Assembly (NCBI GenBank): GCA_016190665.1
Contig: JACPQD010000104.1
Location: forward strand, 186,001-250,000
Length of the DNA: 64,000 nt
Reading direction: 5' to 3'
Source: Chloroflexota bacterium
Lineage (GTDB): Bacteria; Chloroflexota; Dehalococcoidia; JACPQD01
Shown: positions 54,070 to 62,959 of the stretch, piece after piece
Position numbering within the stretch: the stretch's first letter is position 1
Layout: the number at the start of each line of letters is the position of its first letter
Notes under the pieces: model-generated
What the model was told of the DNA's origin: nothing
Database searches by the model: none
Seen by the model: the letters and a program-made list of their open reading frames with translations, nothing else
Translations under genes and position numbers: made by a program

Positions 54070-54771
54070 GTGTTAGACTCTTTTCTTTTCGTTGCATTTC
54101 CCTATGCGGCAATAGTCGTTGCCGTCGCGGTGGGGGTGTACAGGTACTATGCTGACCGCTTCTCCTACTCCAGCCAGTCCTCGCAGTTCCTGGAGAACCG
54201 GGCGGCCTTCTGGGGGTCGGTGCCCTGGCACTATGGGCTGATCCTTGTGCTGCTCGCCCACCTCCTGGCAGCCCTCTTTCCGGGCCAGTTGGCGGCTCTC
54301 ATAGCGGAGCCACTCCGCTTGTACGGGCTGGAAATCGCCGGCCTGGCGCTGGGGCTGCTGGCCCTGATCGGGCTCGGGGTGCTCATCGTGCGACGGCTCG
54401 CCAACCCCCGGGTTCTCGCGGTGACTACGGCCATGGACTGGGTGATGTTGACTGCGCTGCTGGCTCAGATTGCCTTGGGACTTGCGGTAGCTCTCTTGTA
54501 TCGTTGGGGATCCGGCTGGTCGCTCAACACTGTAGTGCCCTGGCTGGCATCGCTAGTCACCTTCCAGCCCCAGACGCAGTACGTGGCGCTTCTGCCCTGG
54601 ACCGTCAAACTGCACATTCTGATGGGCTTTTTCATCATAGCCCTCTTCCCCTTCACGCGTATGGTGCATCTGGTCTCCTTCCCGATAACCTATATCTGGC
54701 GGCCGTACCAGGTGGTAATCTGGAATCGCAAGGTGTCTGCGCTTCGCGCGCCAGAAGACAAATCCATGTGA
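54070..54771 (+). CDS. narI: Nitrate reductase, gamma (cytochrome b) subunit
   Basis: 233 residues with five membrane helices. The four haem-ligand histidines are His54, His64, His182 and His200; their 10- and 18-residue spacings equal those of E. coli NarI (56/66 and 187/205). It would take electrons from quinol, or from the NarC cytochrome as in Thermus, and pass them to NarH. The GTG start follows GGAGGGAG. Confidence 0.94.
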   Translation: MLDSFLFVAFPYAAIVVAVAVGVYRYYADRFSYSSQSSQFLENRAAFWGSVPWHYGLILVLLAHLLAALFPGQLAALIAEPLRLYGLEIAGLALGLLALIGLGVLIVRRLANPRVLAVTTAMDWVMLTALLAQIALGLAVALLYRWGSGWSLNTVVPWLASLVTFQPQTQYVALLPWTVKLHILMGFFIIALFPFTRMVHLVSFPITYIWRPYQVVIWNRKVSALRAPEDKSM

Positions 54772-54786
54772 GAGGACGGAAACATC

Positions 54787-55992
54787 ATGTCGTCTAAGGC
54801 GAACGCAAATCTCTTCCTGGCCACGGTGGCTTTCGGCGTCACCTTCGCTCTCTGGGGACTCATTGCCGGTCTGGCGCCTATCTTCAAGACTGAGTACGGG
54901 CTGACGGCGACGGAGACCAGCCTGCTGGTAGCTATTCCGGTGTTGCTTGGTTCCCTGGGACGGCTCCCTGTCGGTCTGCTTACCGACCGCTATGGCGGCC
55001 GCCTCGTTTTCAGCGTGCTTCTGGCCCTCGGCATAGTGCCGACTCTGGCCCTCGCCGTTAACCATTCATATCTGGCGCTCCTACTATGGGGCTTTGGACT
55101 GGGCGTGATGGGCACGTCTTTTGCCGTGGGGATAGGCTTCGTATCCCGCTGGTTCTCGCCGGAGAGGCAGGGCACTGCTCTCGGCATATATGGCGTGGGC
55201 AATGTAGGACAGTCCATCGCCGTCTTCGGCGCCCCGGTCCTGGCCGCGGCCATTGGCGTGGCCGCTGCCTTTCCCATCTTCGGGCTTGCGTCCCTCGTCT
55301 GGGCGCTGGTGTTCGCGGTCTTCGCGCGAGATGCCGCCAGGAAAGGGCCACCCAAGACCTTGTCGGAGAACCTTAAGGTTCTTCGAAGCGAGCGATTGGT
55401 ATGGCTTTTGAGCATTTTCTATTTCTTGACCTTCGGCGGCTTCGTTGCCCTGGGGGTTTACTTGCCCACCTTGTTGAGAGACCTGTTTCAGCTCACTCCA
55501 CAAGACGCGGGTGCCCGCGTCGCCGGTTTCGTCGTCGTGGCCACAGCGGCTCGTCCCCTTGGCGGTTGGGCATCTGACCGGGTGGGAGGGCAACGGCTGC
55601 TTCTCGCCGTCTTCGTCGCTCTGGCTGGCCTGGCCTGGCTCCTCATGTCGAATTCGATGCCTGTCGCGACCATCGGGGGCCTCGGAGCCGCCATTGCCCT
55701 GGGTCTGGGCAACGGCGCTGTCTTTAAGCTGGTAGGCCAGTTCTTTCCGGCGCAGGCCGGGACGGTGGCTGGGCTGGTGGGTGCGGCTGGGGGTCTGGGG
55801 GGGTTCTTTCCGCCCATCGTGCTGGGGATTTCTCGCGATGCCACCGGCAGCTACGCTCCTGCCTTCGTGTTGCTCAGCGTCTTCGCGCTGGGGTGCCTGG
55901 CCCTCGCCTGGGTTATGCCCGAGACGAAGGTATTGGCAGCTTCCGGAAGGCCCGCAGCCATCACCCCCCGGGCGGCCCGAGACAGGCTATAA
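54787..55992 (+). CDS. narK: Nitrate/nitrite transporter, MFS NNP family
   Basis: 401 residues, about 12 membrane helices. The family signature is visible as 'FVSRWFSPERQGTALGIYGV' with 'GNVGQS', and a second glycine-rich motif 'VGAAGGLGGFFPPIVLG' lies in the C-terminal half. Conserved arginines in helices 2 and 8, which bind nitrate, are plausible (GRLPVGLLTDR; ATAARPLGGWASDR). It begins 15 bp after narI, completing a narCGHJIK operon, and imports nitrate or exports nitrite. Confidence 0.92.
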   Translation: MSSKANANLFLATVAFGVTFALWGLIAGLAPIFKTEYGLTATETSLLVAIPVLLGSLGRLPVGLLTDRYGGRLVFSVLLALGIVPTLALAVNHSYLALLLWGFGLGVMGTSFAVGIGFVSRWFSPERQGTALGIYGVGNVGQSIAVFGAPVLAAAIGVAAAFPIFGLASLVWALVFAVFARDAARKGPPKTLSENLKVLRSERLVWLLSIFYFLTFGGFVALGVYLPTLLRDLFQLTPQDAGARVAGFVVVATAARPLGGWASDRVGGQRLLLAVFVALAGLAWLLMSNSMPVATIGGLGAAIALGLGNGAVFKLVGQFFPAQAGTVAGLVGAAGGLGGFFPPIVLGISRDATGSYAPAFVLLSVFALGCLALAWVMPETKVLAASGRPAAITPRAARDRL

Positions 55993-56047
55993 TGAGCCAT
56001 ATTCAGAAGTAGAACTGCACTTTTGGCCGGTGTCAACGGATTTTGAA

Positions 56048-56122
56048 CGGATAAACGGATGGCTACCGCCCTGCTTTGCCCCGCAGGCGTGGGAGACAGA
56101 AGCGGCGATATCCGTTTATCCG
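56048..56122. repeat. Inverted repeat between narK and ccmE
   Basis: CGGATAAACGGAT (56048-56060) is answered by its perfect reverse complement at 56110-56122, with a 49-nt interval. It lies in the 188-bp gap before ccmE; it could form a long-stem hairpin in the operon mRNA. Confidence 0.5.
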
Positions 56123-56180
56123 CTGCCTATCCGGTGAGGCCGTCAAGTACATACCTCTCAACCCAAAGGAGAATCGACCG

Positions 56181-56570
56181 ATGCCCAGAAAACCGAAATT
56201 CCTTGTCGCCGGTTTCACGCTATTGCTCGCCTTTGGCTTCCTGGGCTTCCAGGCGTTCAGCAGCGCGTCCACCTACTATCTTACGGTGAGCGAACTGAAG
56301 GCCCTGGGGGATAAGGCCTACGCCGAGCGGGCCATCCGACTGACGGGCACCGTCAAAGCCGACTCGATTTCCCGCGAAAACAACGGGAGGTTGCTGCGAT
56401 TCCTCCTTACCGACGGGACGGAGAGCGTGCCGGTATCCTATACGGGGGTCGTTCCGGACACGTTCAAGCCCGATGCTGACGTTGTAGTGGAAGGAAAGTA
56501 CTTTGCGTCCGGCGCCTTCGAGGCCACTGCTCTTTTGGCCAGATGCCCCTCGAAGTATGATGCGGATTGA
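56181..56570 (+). CDS. ccmE: Cytochrome c maturation haem chaperone, CxxxY type
   Basis: 129 residues: an N-terminal membrane anchor (about 7-26) and an OB-fold CcmE domain ('ELKALGDKAYAERAIRLTGT', 'VPVSYTGVVPDTFKPDADVV'). In most bacteria the haem is bound covalently by the His of HxxxY; here the motif is Cys122-Pro-Ser-Lys-Tyr126, the CxxxY variant known from archaea and some sulfate reducers. ATG 56181 follows AAGGAG. Its place after narCGHJIK fits haem c attachment to NarC, but no other ccm gene is in the window. Confidence 0.88.
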   Translation: MPRKPKFLVAGFTLLLAFGFLGFQAFSSASTYYLTVSELKALGDKAYAERAIRLTGTVKADSISRENNGRLLRFLLTDGTESVPVSYTGVVPDTFKPDADVVVEGKYFASGAFEATALLARCPSKYDAD

Positions 56571-56651
56571 CGGCGGAGCGTTCTACTGCGAAGACATGTG
56601 TGGACAGCAACAGGCGCAGCTGCCAGAATGGAAGTAGCAAGGAGGTCAACC

Positions 56652-59063
56652 ATGACAACAACTCAGGCAGAGGTTTCAAGTGGCGCCGAGCGTCCCGGCC
56701 CGACCAGGGGGCAGCGGTTGTGGCAGGAGATGATGGAAGCACGCCGCAATGCCCGGCTATCGCTGCATCGGGGGCGGCTGCTTACTGCGTCCTATAAGGA
56801 GACCGAGGGGCAGCCTGCGGCCATCAGGCGGGCGCAGGCCTTTGCCAAGGTCGTCCGGGGGATTCCCATATGCCTCATGGACGACGATCTGCTGGCTGGC
56901 GCTTATGCCGCCAGGCCCATGTTCTCGGAGCAATACCCGGAGTTTGACGTCACGTGGGTGTCGGAGGCCCTTGACAGCGGCGGTCTTGCCCACATTGTCA
57001 GCAGGGAGGACGAGGAGGAGCTCCGTGATATCTGCCTCTACTGGAAGGACAGATGCGTCACCAGCCATTTCCTGTCCCATTACAGCGACGCAGAGAAGCA
57101 ATGGCTGAAGGACATTGGCGAGGACGGCTCCTGGGTATACTATCGGGTCAGGATGGAGAACGACATCGGCTACTTCGCGGTGAGCTATGAGAAGGCCATC
57201 AAGCTGGGACTGCGCGGCATAATCGCCGAAGTGGAGCGAGAGCTCCAGATCACCGTTCCCACGGACGATCAGTCGCTGGCTAAGGTCAATATGCTGAAGG
57301 GAATGAAGATCCTTCTCGAGGCTGCCATCGAATACGGCAAGCGCTATGCCTTCCTGGCCAGGCAGTTGGCGGACCACTCGGAGGGCCAAAAGCGAGACGA
57401 GCTTCTGAAGCTCGCCGAGATATGTGAGTGGGTCCCCGGGAACCCGGCGCGCAACTTCCGTGAGGCGGTCCAGACCCTCTGCTTCGTTGACGTACTCATG
57501 TACCTCGAAAGCTGCGCTCAGATCAGCCCGGGGAGGGCCGACCAGTACCTCTATCCCTACTACAAGCAGGACATCGAGAGCGGCAGGACCACCCGCGAGG
57601 AGGCCATCGAGCTGCTGGAGTGCATGCGGGTGAAGCTGAGCACCCAGCGGTTCCGACATTTCCGGCATACCTCGGGTCAGGAGACCGGATCCGGCGATGC
57701 TCAATTTCACAACATTACCCTCGGCGGCCAGACCCCAGATGGAAGAGACGCCACCAACGAGCTCTCCTACCTCTTCCTTGAAGCTGCCCTGAGAACCCGG
57801 ACCCCTCATCCCACCCTGAGCATCAGATGGAGCGAAAAGAGCCCTGAGGATTTCATCGTCAAGGGCCTGGAATTGGTCCGGATAGGAATAGGCTTCCCCG
57901 CCTTCTTCAATGACCGGCCATCCATCGCATATCTGACTCAGAAACTGGGCGTTCCCCTGGAGATAGCTCAGGACTACTGCGTTGCGGGGTGCGTCCAGCA
58001 CCTTCCACCCACGCAGTCCGGGCCTCCTGACGTGGCTTACATGAACTTCGGCAAAATGCTCGAGTTGGCGCTGCATGACGGAGTCGACCCGAGGACGGGC
58101 AATAAGATCGGCCCCGCGACCGGGAAGTTTGAGGACTTCCGCTCCTTTGACGATCTCCTGCAGGCTTTCAAGAGGCAGGTGCAGTTCTTCTCTGAGGCGG
58201 CGGGCAAGATCCGCATCCTGCAGCGACTCGCTCGCGTGGCTGCGGTGCCCACCCTCTTCTCCTCTTCCCTGGTGGATGACTGCATCAAGCGTGGCAAGTG
58301 CGTTCTGGCCGATGGCCCAAGGTGGACCTTCCCCGCCCAGACGCCGGTCGGCATCATCGACGCCGCCGATTCTCTGGCGGCGGTGAAGAAGTGCGTCTTC
58401 GAGGACGGATCAGTGGGCAAGCGGGAGCTCCTGGATGCCCTGGCATCCAACTTCGAAGGCTACGAAGGCGTGCGGCGTCTGCTTTCCGCCGCGCCCAAGT
58501 ACGGCAACGATGAGGACTATGTCGACGAGATAGCCGCGGGCGTCTACGACTGGTGGCAAGCAATGCTGAGGCAGATCGACGGCCCTTACGGGGCGAAGCA
58601 CCGTCCAATGCCCTACTCCGTGTCCGCTCATGGTCCGATGGGCAAGAGGGTAGGCGCTCTACCCAGCGCGCGTCTCGCCGGGGTATCCCTGGCTGACGGG
58701 TCGGTGTCGCCCTGCCAGGGGAGCGACGTGACCGGGCCGACGGCGGTGCTCAATTCGGCGGGCAAGATAGACCAGCTCCCTCTGCTCGGCACGCTGCTGA
58801 ACGTGAAGTTTCATCCCTCAGCGCTGGCCACGATGGACGATCTGAGGAAACTCATTGCGCTGATCCGGACCTACTTTGATTACGGAGGGAAACATATTCA
58901 GTTCAACGTTGTTGACAAGAAGACGCTGCTGGATGCCCAGGCCCACCCGGAGCTGCATCGGGACCTGATCGTCAGGGTGGCTGGCTACAGCGCGCTGTTT
59001 GCTGAGCTGAGCCGGAGCATCCAGGACGAGATCATCCAGCGGACGGAGTACGCAGAATTGTAG
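56652..59063 (+). CDS. Glycyl radical enzyme (pyruvate formate-lyase family)
   Basis: 803 residues. The C-terminal glycyl-radical motif 'RVAGYSALF' (Gly778) and the active-site loop 'DYCVAGCVQHLPP' (Cys447) are clear. In dehydratase, lyase and decarboxylase members the Cys is followed by V-E; here it is V-Gln449, so the usual general-base Glu is absent, and the enzyme is not a standard diol dehydratase. ATG 56652 follows AAGGAGG. No radical-SAM activase lies next to it, which is unusual. The substrate is unknown. The reaction needs anoxia, in keeping with the AOR and nitrate reductase nearby. Confidence 0.9.
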   Translation: MTTTQAEVSSGAERPGPTRGQRLWQEMMEARRNARLSLHRGRLLTASYKETEGQPAAIRRAQAFAKVVRGIPICLMDDDLLAGAYAARPMFSEQYPEFDVTWVSEALDSGGLAHIVSREDEEELRDICLYWKDRCVTSHFLSHYSDAEKQWLKDIGEDGSWVYYRVRMENDIGYFAVSYEKAIKLGLRGIIAEVERELQITVPTDDQSLAKVNMLKGMKILLEAAIEYGKRYAFLARQLADHSEGQKRDELLKLAEICEWVPGNPARNFREAVQTLCFVDVLMYLESCAQISPGRADQYLYPYYKQDIESGRTTREEAIELLECMRVKLSTQRFRHFRHTSGQETGSGDAQFHNITLGGQTPDGRDATNELSYLFLEAALRTRTPHPTLSIRWSEKSPEDFIVKGLELVRIGIGFPAFFNDRPSIAYLTQKLGVPLEIAQDYCVAGCVQHLPPTQSGPPDVAYMNFGKMLELALHDGVDPRTGNKIGPATGKFEDFRSFDDLLQAFKRQVQFFSEAAGKIRILQRLARVAAVPTLFSSSLVDDCIKRGKCVLADGPRWTFPAQTPVGIIDAADSLAAVKKCVFEDGSVGKRELLDALASNFEGYEGVRRLLSAAPKYGNDEDYVDEIAAGVYDWWQAMLRQIDGPYGAKHRPMPYSVSAHGPMGKRVGALPSARLAGVSLADGSVSPCQGSDVTGPTAVLNSAGKIDQLPLLGTLLNVKFHPSALATMDDLRKLIALIRTYFDYGGKHIQFNVVDKKTLLDAQAHPELHRDLIVRVAGYSALFAELSRSIQDEIIQRTEYAEL

Positions 59064-59122
59064 GTGGGTACCGGACGTTTGACGTGCACCGCAGCTTCGG
59101 TTGCGGACATCAGAGGCAAGGT

Positions 59123-59156
59123 GCGTTGAGGGCGGTCCTTGGACCGCCCTCAACGC
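59123..59156. terminator. Perfect 34-nt palindrome after the glycyl radical enzyme gene
   Basis: GCGTTGAGGGCGGTCC (59123-59138), TT, then the exact reverse complement (59141-59156): 16-bp GC-rich arms, 60 bp after the stop. There is no U-run, but a hairpin this stable should mark the transcript end or protect it. Confidence 0.6.
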
Positions 59157-59309
59157 GTCGGGGGAGGCGGAAAGGTTGCCGGGTTAAGGGGCACTCGTCG
59201 CCATAGCACCTTCCGCCCCCAGGAAGACCCGGAGAGCTCCGCCCCACAGGCGCCTGACTTACAAAACGGCCTTCGTTGGAATTCCTGGCCCCTGGAGCAC
59301 CCTCCGCGC

Positions 59310-59338
59310 TTGACAGCTATCTTCCTCGGCCCTATATT
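59310..59338 (+). promoter_or_regulatory. Sigma-70 promoter of the two-component system
   Basis: TTGACA (59310-59315, perfect), a 17-nt spacer and TATATT (59333-59338, 5 of 6), about 213 bp before ATG 59551. This is one of the strongest promoter matches in the window. No other gene is seen in the 487-bp gap 59064-59550. Confidence 0.7.
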
Positions 59339-59550
59339 TACAGTGCATCGCCAAAGCATATTCCAGGCGTTGTTTGTTGCCTATAGACTTTCCTGTTCGT
59401 TAGTCGGCCATGCCGTACGTCATACATAAGCAACTCATCCAGGGTACAGACCGTACTGGTCGCGGTCCAGAGTTCCTCCCTTTCGATTTGGCGGCGAGGC
59501 AGCCACGGATGGTTGCGTCCCTGGCGGCCAAGGGGTCAAAGGAGGTCGTC

Positions 59551-61404
59551 ATGCCTGTAAGTGCGCAAGCTGGAGCAAGCGTGGTTGAGCCTGAAAACCA
59601 GGCGACTGGGCTGGCGAGCGAGAGCGTCGTTCCCATGCCGCTCCACAAACGCTTGCGGTTTCGGATGGCCGCGGCTTCAGTCCTGGGGCTGGCAGTGCTC
59701 CTCACTATCTACACGGTGCTGATAAGCTGGGCCATCGGCATCAGCACCGACGCAGGGATGGAGGCCCGTCAAGCAGTGGCCACTCAAATCGCAGACATGG
59801 TTGACGACCTGGTGGGCTTGGCGATCTACCAGATGGGGATGCTCGCCGTACAGGTCGACTGGAATTCAAGCGGCGCTGTGTCGGCGCCGCAAGCCACTGC
59901 TTTGGCCAACTCAGTTCGTCTCGTTAGCGCCCTCGGAAGCGTCGGAGTGGTCAATAATGATGGCAGGCTGACATGGAGCACTGGGAAGCGGGAAGATGAA
60001 GAGGCGTGGCAGGCCGCTCCAGCATTGGCGCAGGCGCTGCGCACAGGTGTCCCGGCGGTCGGGCAGGCTCTGGCGTCCGCGCGCCGTCCACCCATAGCCG
60101 TGGCGGCCGTCCCCTTGTGGGACGCTGCGGGCGCGAAGGCAGGGGCATTGGTGGGGAGTGTTCAATTGGCCCCTACCGGGAGGGAGATCCTGCCTCTGCC
60201 AACGAAAGGCAGCGGATTGCTGGCCGAGGCCGTTGACGGAGAAGGCCGCGTTCTGGCCAGCTCCGCTGGCGGCGAGGTGGCCTACTTGATACCTGATCAC
60301 CTGGCCCTGCTAAGAGATGCGATAGAGACCGGCCGAGCGAAGGCAGCTATTCATGGCGAGGAGACCGGGCATGGCCACGTGGTGGCTTTTGCGCCCTTCA
60401 AGGATATACCGGGGGGCATCGTTCTGGAAGAGTCCACGGACGCGGCTTTGATTGTTCCGCGCAGCTTGCAACGTGTCGGCTCTGCCATCGGGATTGCGAC
60501 CTTGATAGTATTCTCTTTGGGCGTTTGGTGGCATACCGGGCGTATCACCCGACCAGTTGAGGAACTGTCAGTGGCGGCAAGGACCATGGCTCAGGGCTCT
60601 TTTGAACGCCGGATCTGGGTTGCGGGGGAAAACGAACTTGGTTTGCTGGCCGGGAGCCTTGAAGAGATGCGCGTCAGGCTGAAGGGCGCCTGGGAGCAAC
60701 GACAGCACTGGCTGCAGGAATTGGAAAGCCGGGTAGAGGAACGTACTCAGGAAGTACACAGGCTTCTGGCAAAGGTCATCTCCGCTCAGGAGGAAGAGCG
60801 CCAGCGTGTGGCGCGTGAGCTTCACGATGGGGCGGCGCAGTACCTGGCCACTTTACTGGTGTCCTTGGATAGAATCGAACTGAGTCATCTTGAGGAAAGA
60901 GGGGCGGAACGGGACCTCTGGCAACGGGTCAGGCAGGAGGCGGGAGGCGCCTTGGCAGAAGTGCGCCGTTTGATATCGGACCTGCGACCTGCGGCTCTGG
61001 ATGACCTGGGGCTGGTGCCGGCTATCCAGGGGCATGCCGAGAATCGTCTCGTTCCCGTGGGCGTTTCCCTGCGGTTTGAGGTCTCGGGCCAGGAGCGGCA
61101 TCTGAGATCCCCCCTGGAGACGGCATTATTTCGTATTGTTCAGGAAGCGGTGAGTAACGTGATTAAGCATGCCGACGCCAGGCGCGTTCACCTTCAACTG
61201 GAGTTCGCGCCGGAGTCGGTGAGCGTCAGCATCGAGGACGATGGCCGCGGCTTCCACCCTGAGACGGTCGGTCAGGGGTTTGGGCTGGCGGGCATGAGGG
61301 AGCGGGCCTCCCTTGTCGGCGGGTTCCTTTCGCTGACCTCCAGCCCGGGGCGGGGCACCCATATCACCGTCACTATCCCTACTCCGGAGCGGGCCAATGG
61401 CTGA
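59551..61404 (+). CDS. Membrane sensor histidine kinase, NarX/LiaS (HisKA_3) type
   Basis: 617 residues: first membrane helix about 40-63, an extracytoplasmic sensor region to about 300, second helix about 310-325, a HAMP domain ('RITRPVEELSVAARTMAQGS'), a coiled linker, the HisKA_3 box with phospho-accepting His425 ('QRVARELHDGAAQYLATLL'), and the ATPase domain ('EDDGRGFHPETVGQGFGLAG'). ATG 59551 lies five bases after AGGAGG; the frame is open to 59410. It overlaps the response regulator gene by 8 bases. The stimulus is unknown; nitrate or redox sensing would fit the neighbours but the sensor region shows no P-box. Confidence 0.92.
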   Translation: MPVSAQAGASVVEPENQATGLASESVVPMPLHKRLRFRMAAASVLGLAVLLTIYTVLISWAIGISTDAGMEARQAVATQIADMVDDLVGLAIYQMGMLAVQVDWNSSGAVSAPQATALANSVRLVSALGSVGVVNNDGRLTWSTGKREDEEAWQAAPALAQALRTGVPAVGQALASARRPPIAVAAVPLWDAAGAKAGALVGSVQLAPTGREILPLPTKGSGLLAEAVDGEGRVLASSAGGEVAYLIPDHLALLRDAIETGRAKAAIHGEETGHGHVVAFAPFKDIPGGIVLEESTDAALIVPRSLQRVGSAIGIATLIVFSLGVWWHTGRITRPVEELSVAARTMAQGSFERRIWVAGENELGLLAGSLEEMRVRLKGAWEQRQHWLQELESRVEERTQEVHRLLAKVISAQEEERQRVARELHDGAAQYLATLLVSLDRIELSHLEERGAERDLWQRVRQEAGGALAEVRRLISDLRPAALDDLGLVPAIQGHAENRLVPVGVSLRFEVSGQERHLRSPLETALFRIVQEAVSNVIKHADARRVHLQLEFAPESVSVSIEDDGRGFHPETVGQGFGLAGMRERASLVGGFLSLTSSPGRGTHITVTIPTPERANG

Positions 61405-62053
61405 CATTCGGGTTCTCTTAGTTGATGACCAGCCTCTGTTCCGTGAGGGACTGCGCTTGTTGCTGCAGCAGATGGGTGGGTTCGTAGTTGTGGGTGATGC
61501 TGCTAACGGAGAAGAGGCGCTGACGCAAGCCCAGAGTCTCCAGCCCGACGTAGTGGTGATGGACATATCCATGCCGCAAATGGATGGATTGGAAGCCGCG
61601 CGGCGTCTTCGAGAGGCAGGCTTCGCCGCCCCTATTCTTTTCTTGACCGTGCATGATGCCGACAGCTACTTCTTCAAAGCTCTGGAATCCGGGGCGTCCG
61701 GCTATGTGCTGAAAGATGCGGTAGGAGCTGACCTGGCTGCCGCCCTTCGAGTGGTGCATAACGGCGGGGTCTACCTTTCCCCCTCTGTGGCGCGGCGCCT
61801 GGTGGGGGATTATCTCGGGCGGGTTGTTTCGGGGGAGGAGCAGACCAGCTATACGCTTCTCACTCCGCGTGAGCGCGAGATCCTGGAGCTGATTGGTCGG
61901 GGACATACCAATCGCGAGATCGCCGAGAAACTGGTCCTGAGCATCAATACGGTCCAGACTCACCGCCTCCACATCATGGAAAAGTTAAATCTGCATAGCC
62001 GCGCCCAACTGATGAAATACGCCGTTCGCCAGGGACTGATTAGAGAAGAGTAA
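61397..62053 (+). CDS. NarL/LuxR-family response regulator
   Basis: 218 residues: receiver domain with Asp10, Asp11, phospho-acceptor Asp56 ('VVVMDISMPQMDG'), Thr ('FLTVHD') and Lys ('GYVLKDAV'), then a LuxR-type helix-turn-helix ('LTPREREILELIGRGHTNRE', 'SINTVQTHRLHIMEKL'). It overlaps the kinase gene and is surely its partner. An intrinsic terminator follows 39 bp after the stop. Confidence 0.95.
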   Translation: MADIRVLLVDDQPLFREGLRLLLQQMGGFVVVGDAANGEEALTQAQSLQPDVVVMDISMPQMDGLEAARRLREAGFAAPILFLTVHDADSYFFKALESGASGYVLKDAVGADLAAALRVVHNGGVYLSPSVARRLVGDYLGRVVSGEEQTSYTLLTPREREILELIGRGHTNREIAEKLVLSINTVQTHRLHIMEKLNLHSRAQLMKYAVRQGLIREE

Positions 62054-62092
62054 CCCCGCTGCGGTAGGGCGCTGGCGCCGCTTCGGATAACT

Positions 62093-62122
62093 AAAAGACG
62101 TGACCTAAAGTCACGTCTTTTT
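62093..62122 (+). terminator. Intrinsic terminator after the two-component system
   Basis: AAAAGACGTGAC (62093-62104), loop CTAAA, GTCACGTCTTTTT (62110-62122): a perfect 12-bp stem ending in a T-run. The A-run on the left arm lets it work on both strands. The 260 bp from here to 62382 hold no gene. Confidence 0.9.
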
Positions 62123-62382
62123 GGTCCGCCTCTTCACCCCTTAATAGGATTCCGAATTTGGCTATTTCATATACATTTCGTATCGAGGAGTCTCATAGAC
62201 TGCTTGTCGTAACCGGGGGGCGTAGGGAGAAAGGCTGAGGTCGTTGTTGTCGTAGGAGTGGGAACTAGCTGTGAATTGTCCTTGCCGGTTTTTGCGGGAG
62301 TCGATTAGTCTCAAAGGTCTTTCGCCAAGTCCCATAGGTCTTCTAGCAAGAAGACGCAAAAGAGGATGAAAGGAGATCCGCA

Positions 62383-62745
62383 ATGGATGATGCAGATGTC
62401 TTTGCTATCTCCGGGATTATCGCTCTTGCCCTCGCGCTCGTGCTGATCAGCTTCCTTCCCTTCACCAATGCCTGGGTCGCTGGCATCACGGTGCTGGCCA
62501 TCCCGCTGGTCACGGTGGTCCTGGCCATCGTGATCTCGAAAGGCATTAACAGGCAACGCCGCCGGCTTGCGAAGGCGGCAAGGGAACCCAGGAAACAGGC
62601 GTTGTCTGGCGAACCAGCTAAGACTGATTTCATTCAAGCCTGGCTCCGCAAAGGCAAAGAGTCCCCACGAGTCTGGACTTGCAGCATAGACACCGATTGT
62701 CCTCCAGGACACATTTGCATCGACGGGCGCTGTGAACCGGCCTAG
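62383..62745 (+). CDS. Small two-helix membrane protein with C-terminal Cys-rich module
   Basis: 120 residues: two membrane helices (about 6-25 and 32-51), a basic segment (KGINRQRRRLAKAA), and a C-terminal module 'CSIDTDCPPGHICIDGRCEP' with the C-x5-C-x5-C-x4-C spacing of small disulfide-knot or metal-binding modules. AAAGGAG precedes the ATG. The next gene encodes a paralogue without the module. Function unknown. Confidence 0.7.
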   Translation: MDDADVFAISGIIALALALVLISFLPFTNAWVAGITVLAIPLVTVVLAIVISKGINRQRRRLAKAAREPRKQALSGEPAKTDFIQAWLRKGKESPRVWTCSIDTDCPPGHICIDGRCEPA

Positions 62746-62959
62746 CGCCCGGTTGCGTGAACTGGCGCAACTTCGTTCAGACGGGGTGTCTGTCACTTTG
62801 TTTCCCCGACTACTCCGGATTCCGTATGAAACCGTAACGTCGGCGATGACGGAAAGGTGCCCTTCGTCCTCTCCTGCGTGGGGAAAACAAACATCGCTTT
62901 TCCTTGCCGAAGGGGCGCGGAAGAGACCGCAAAAGAAGGTGAAAGGGGATTCAGGCGAA

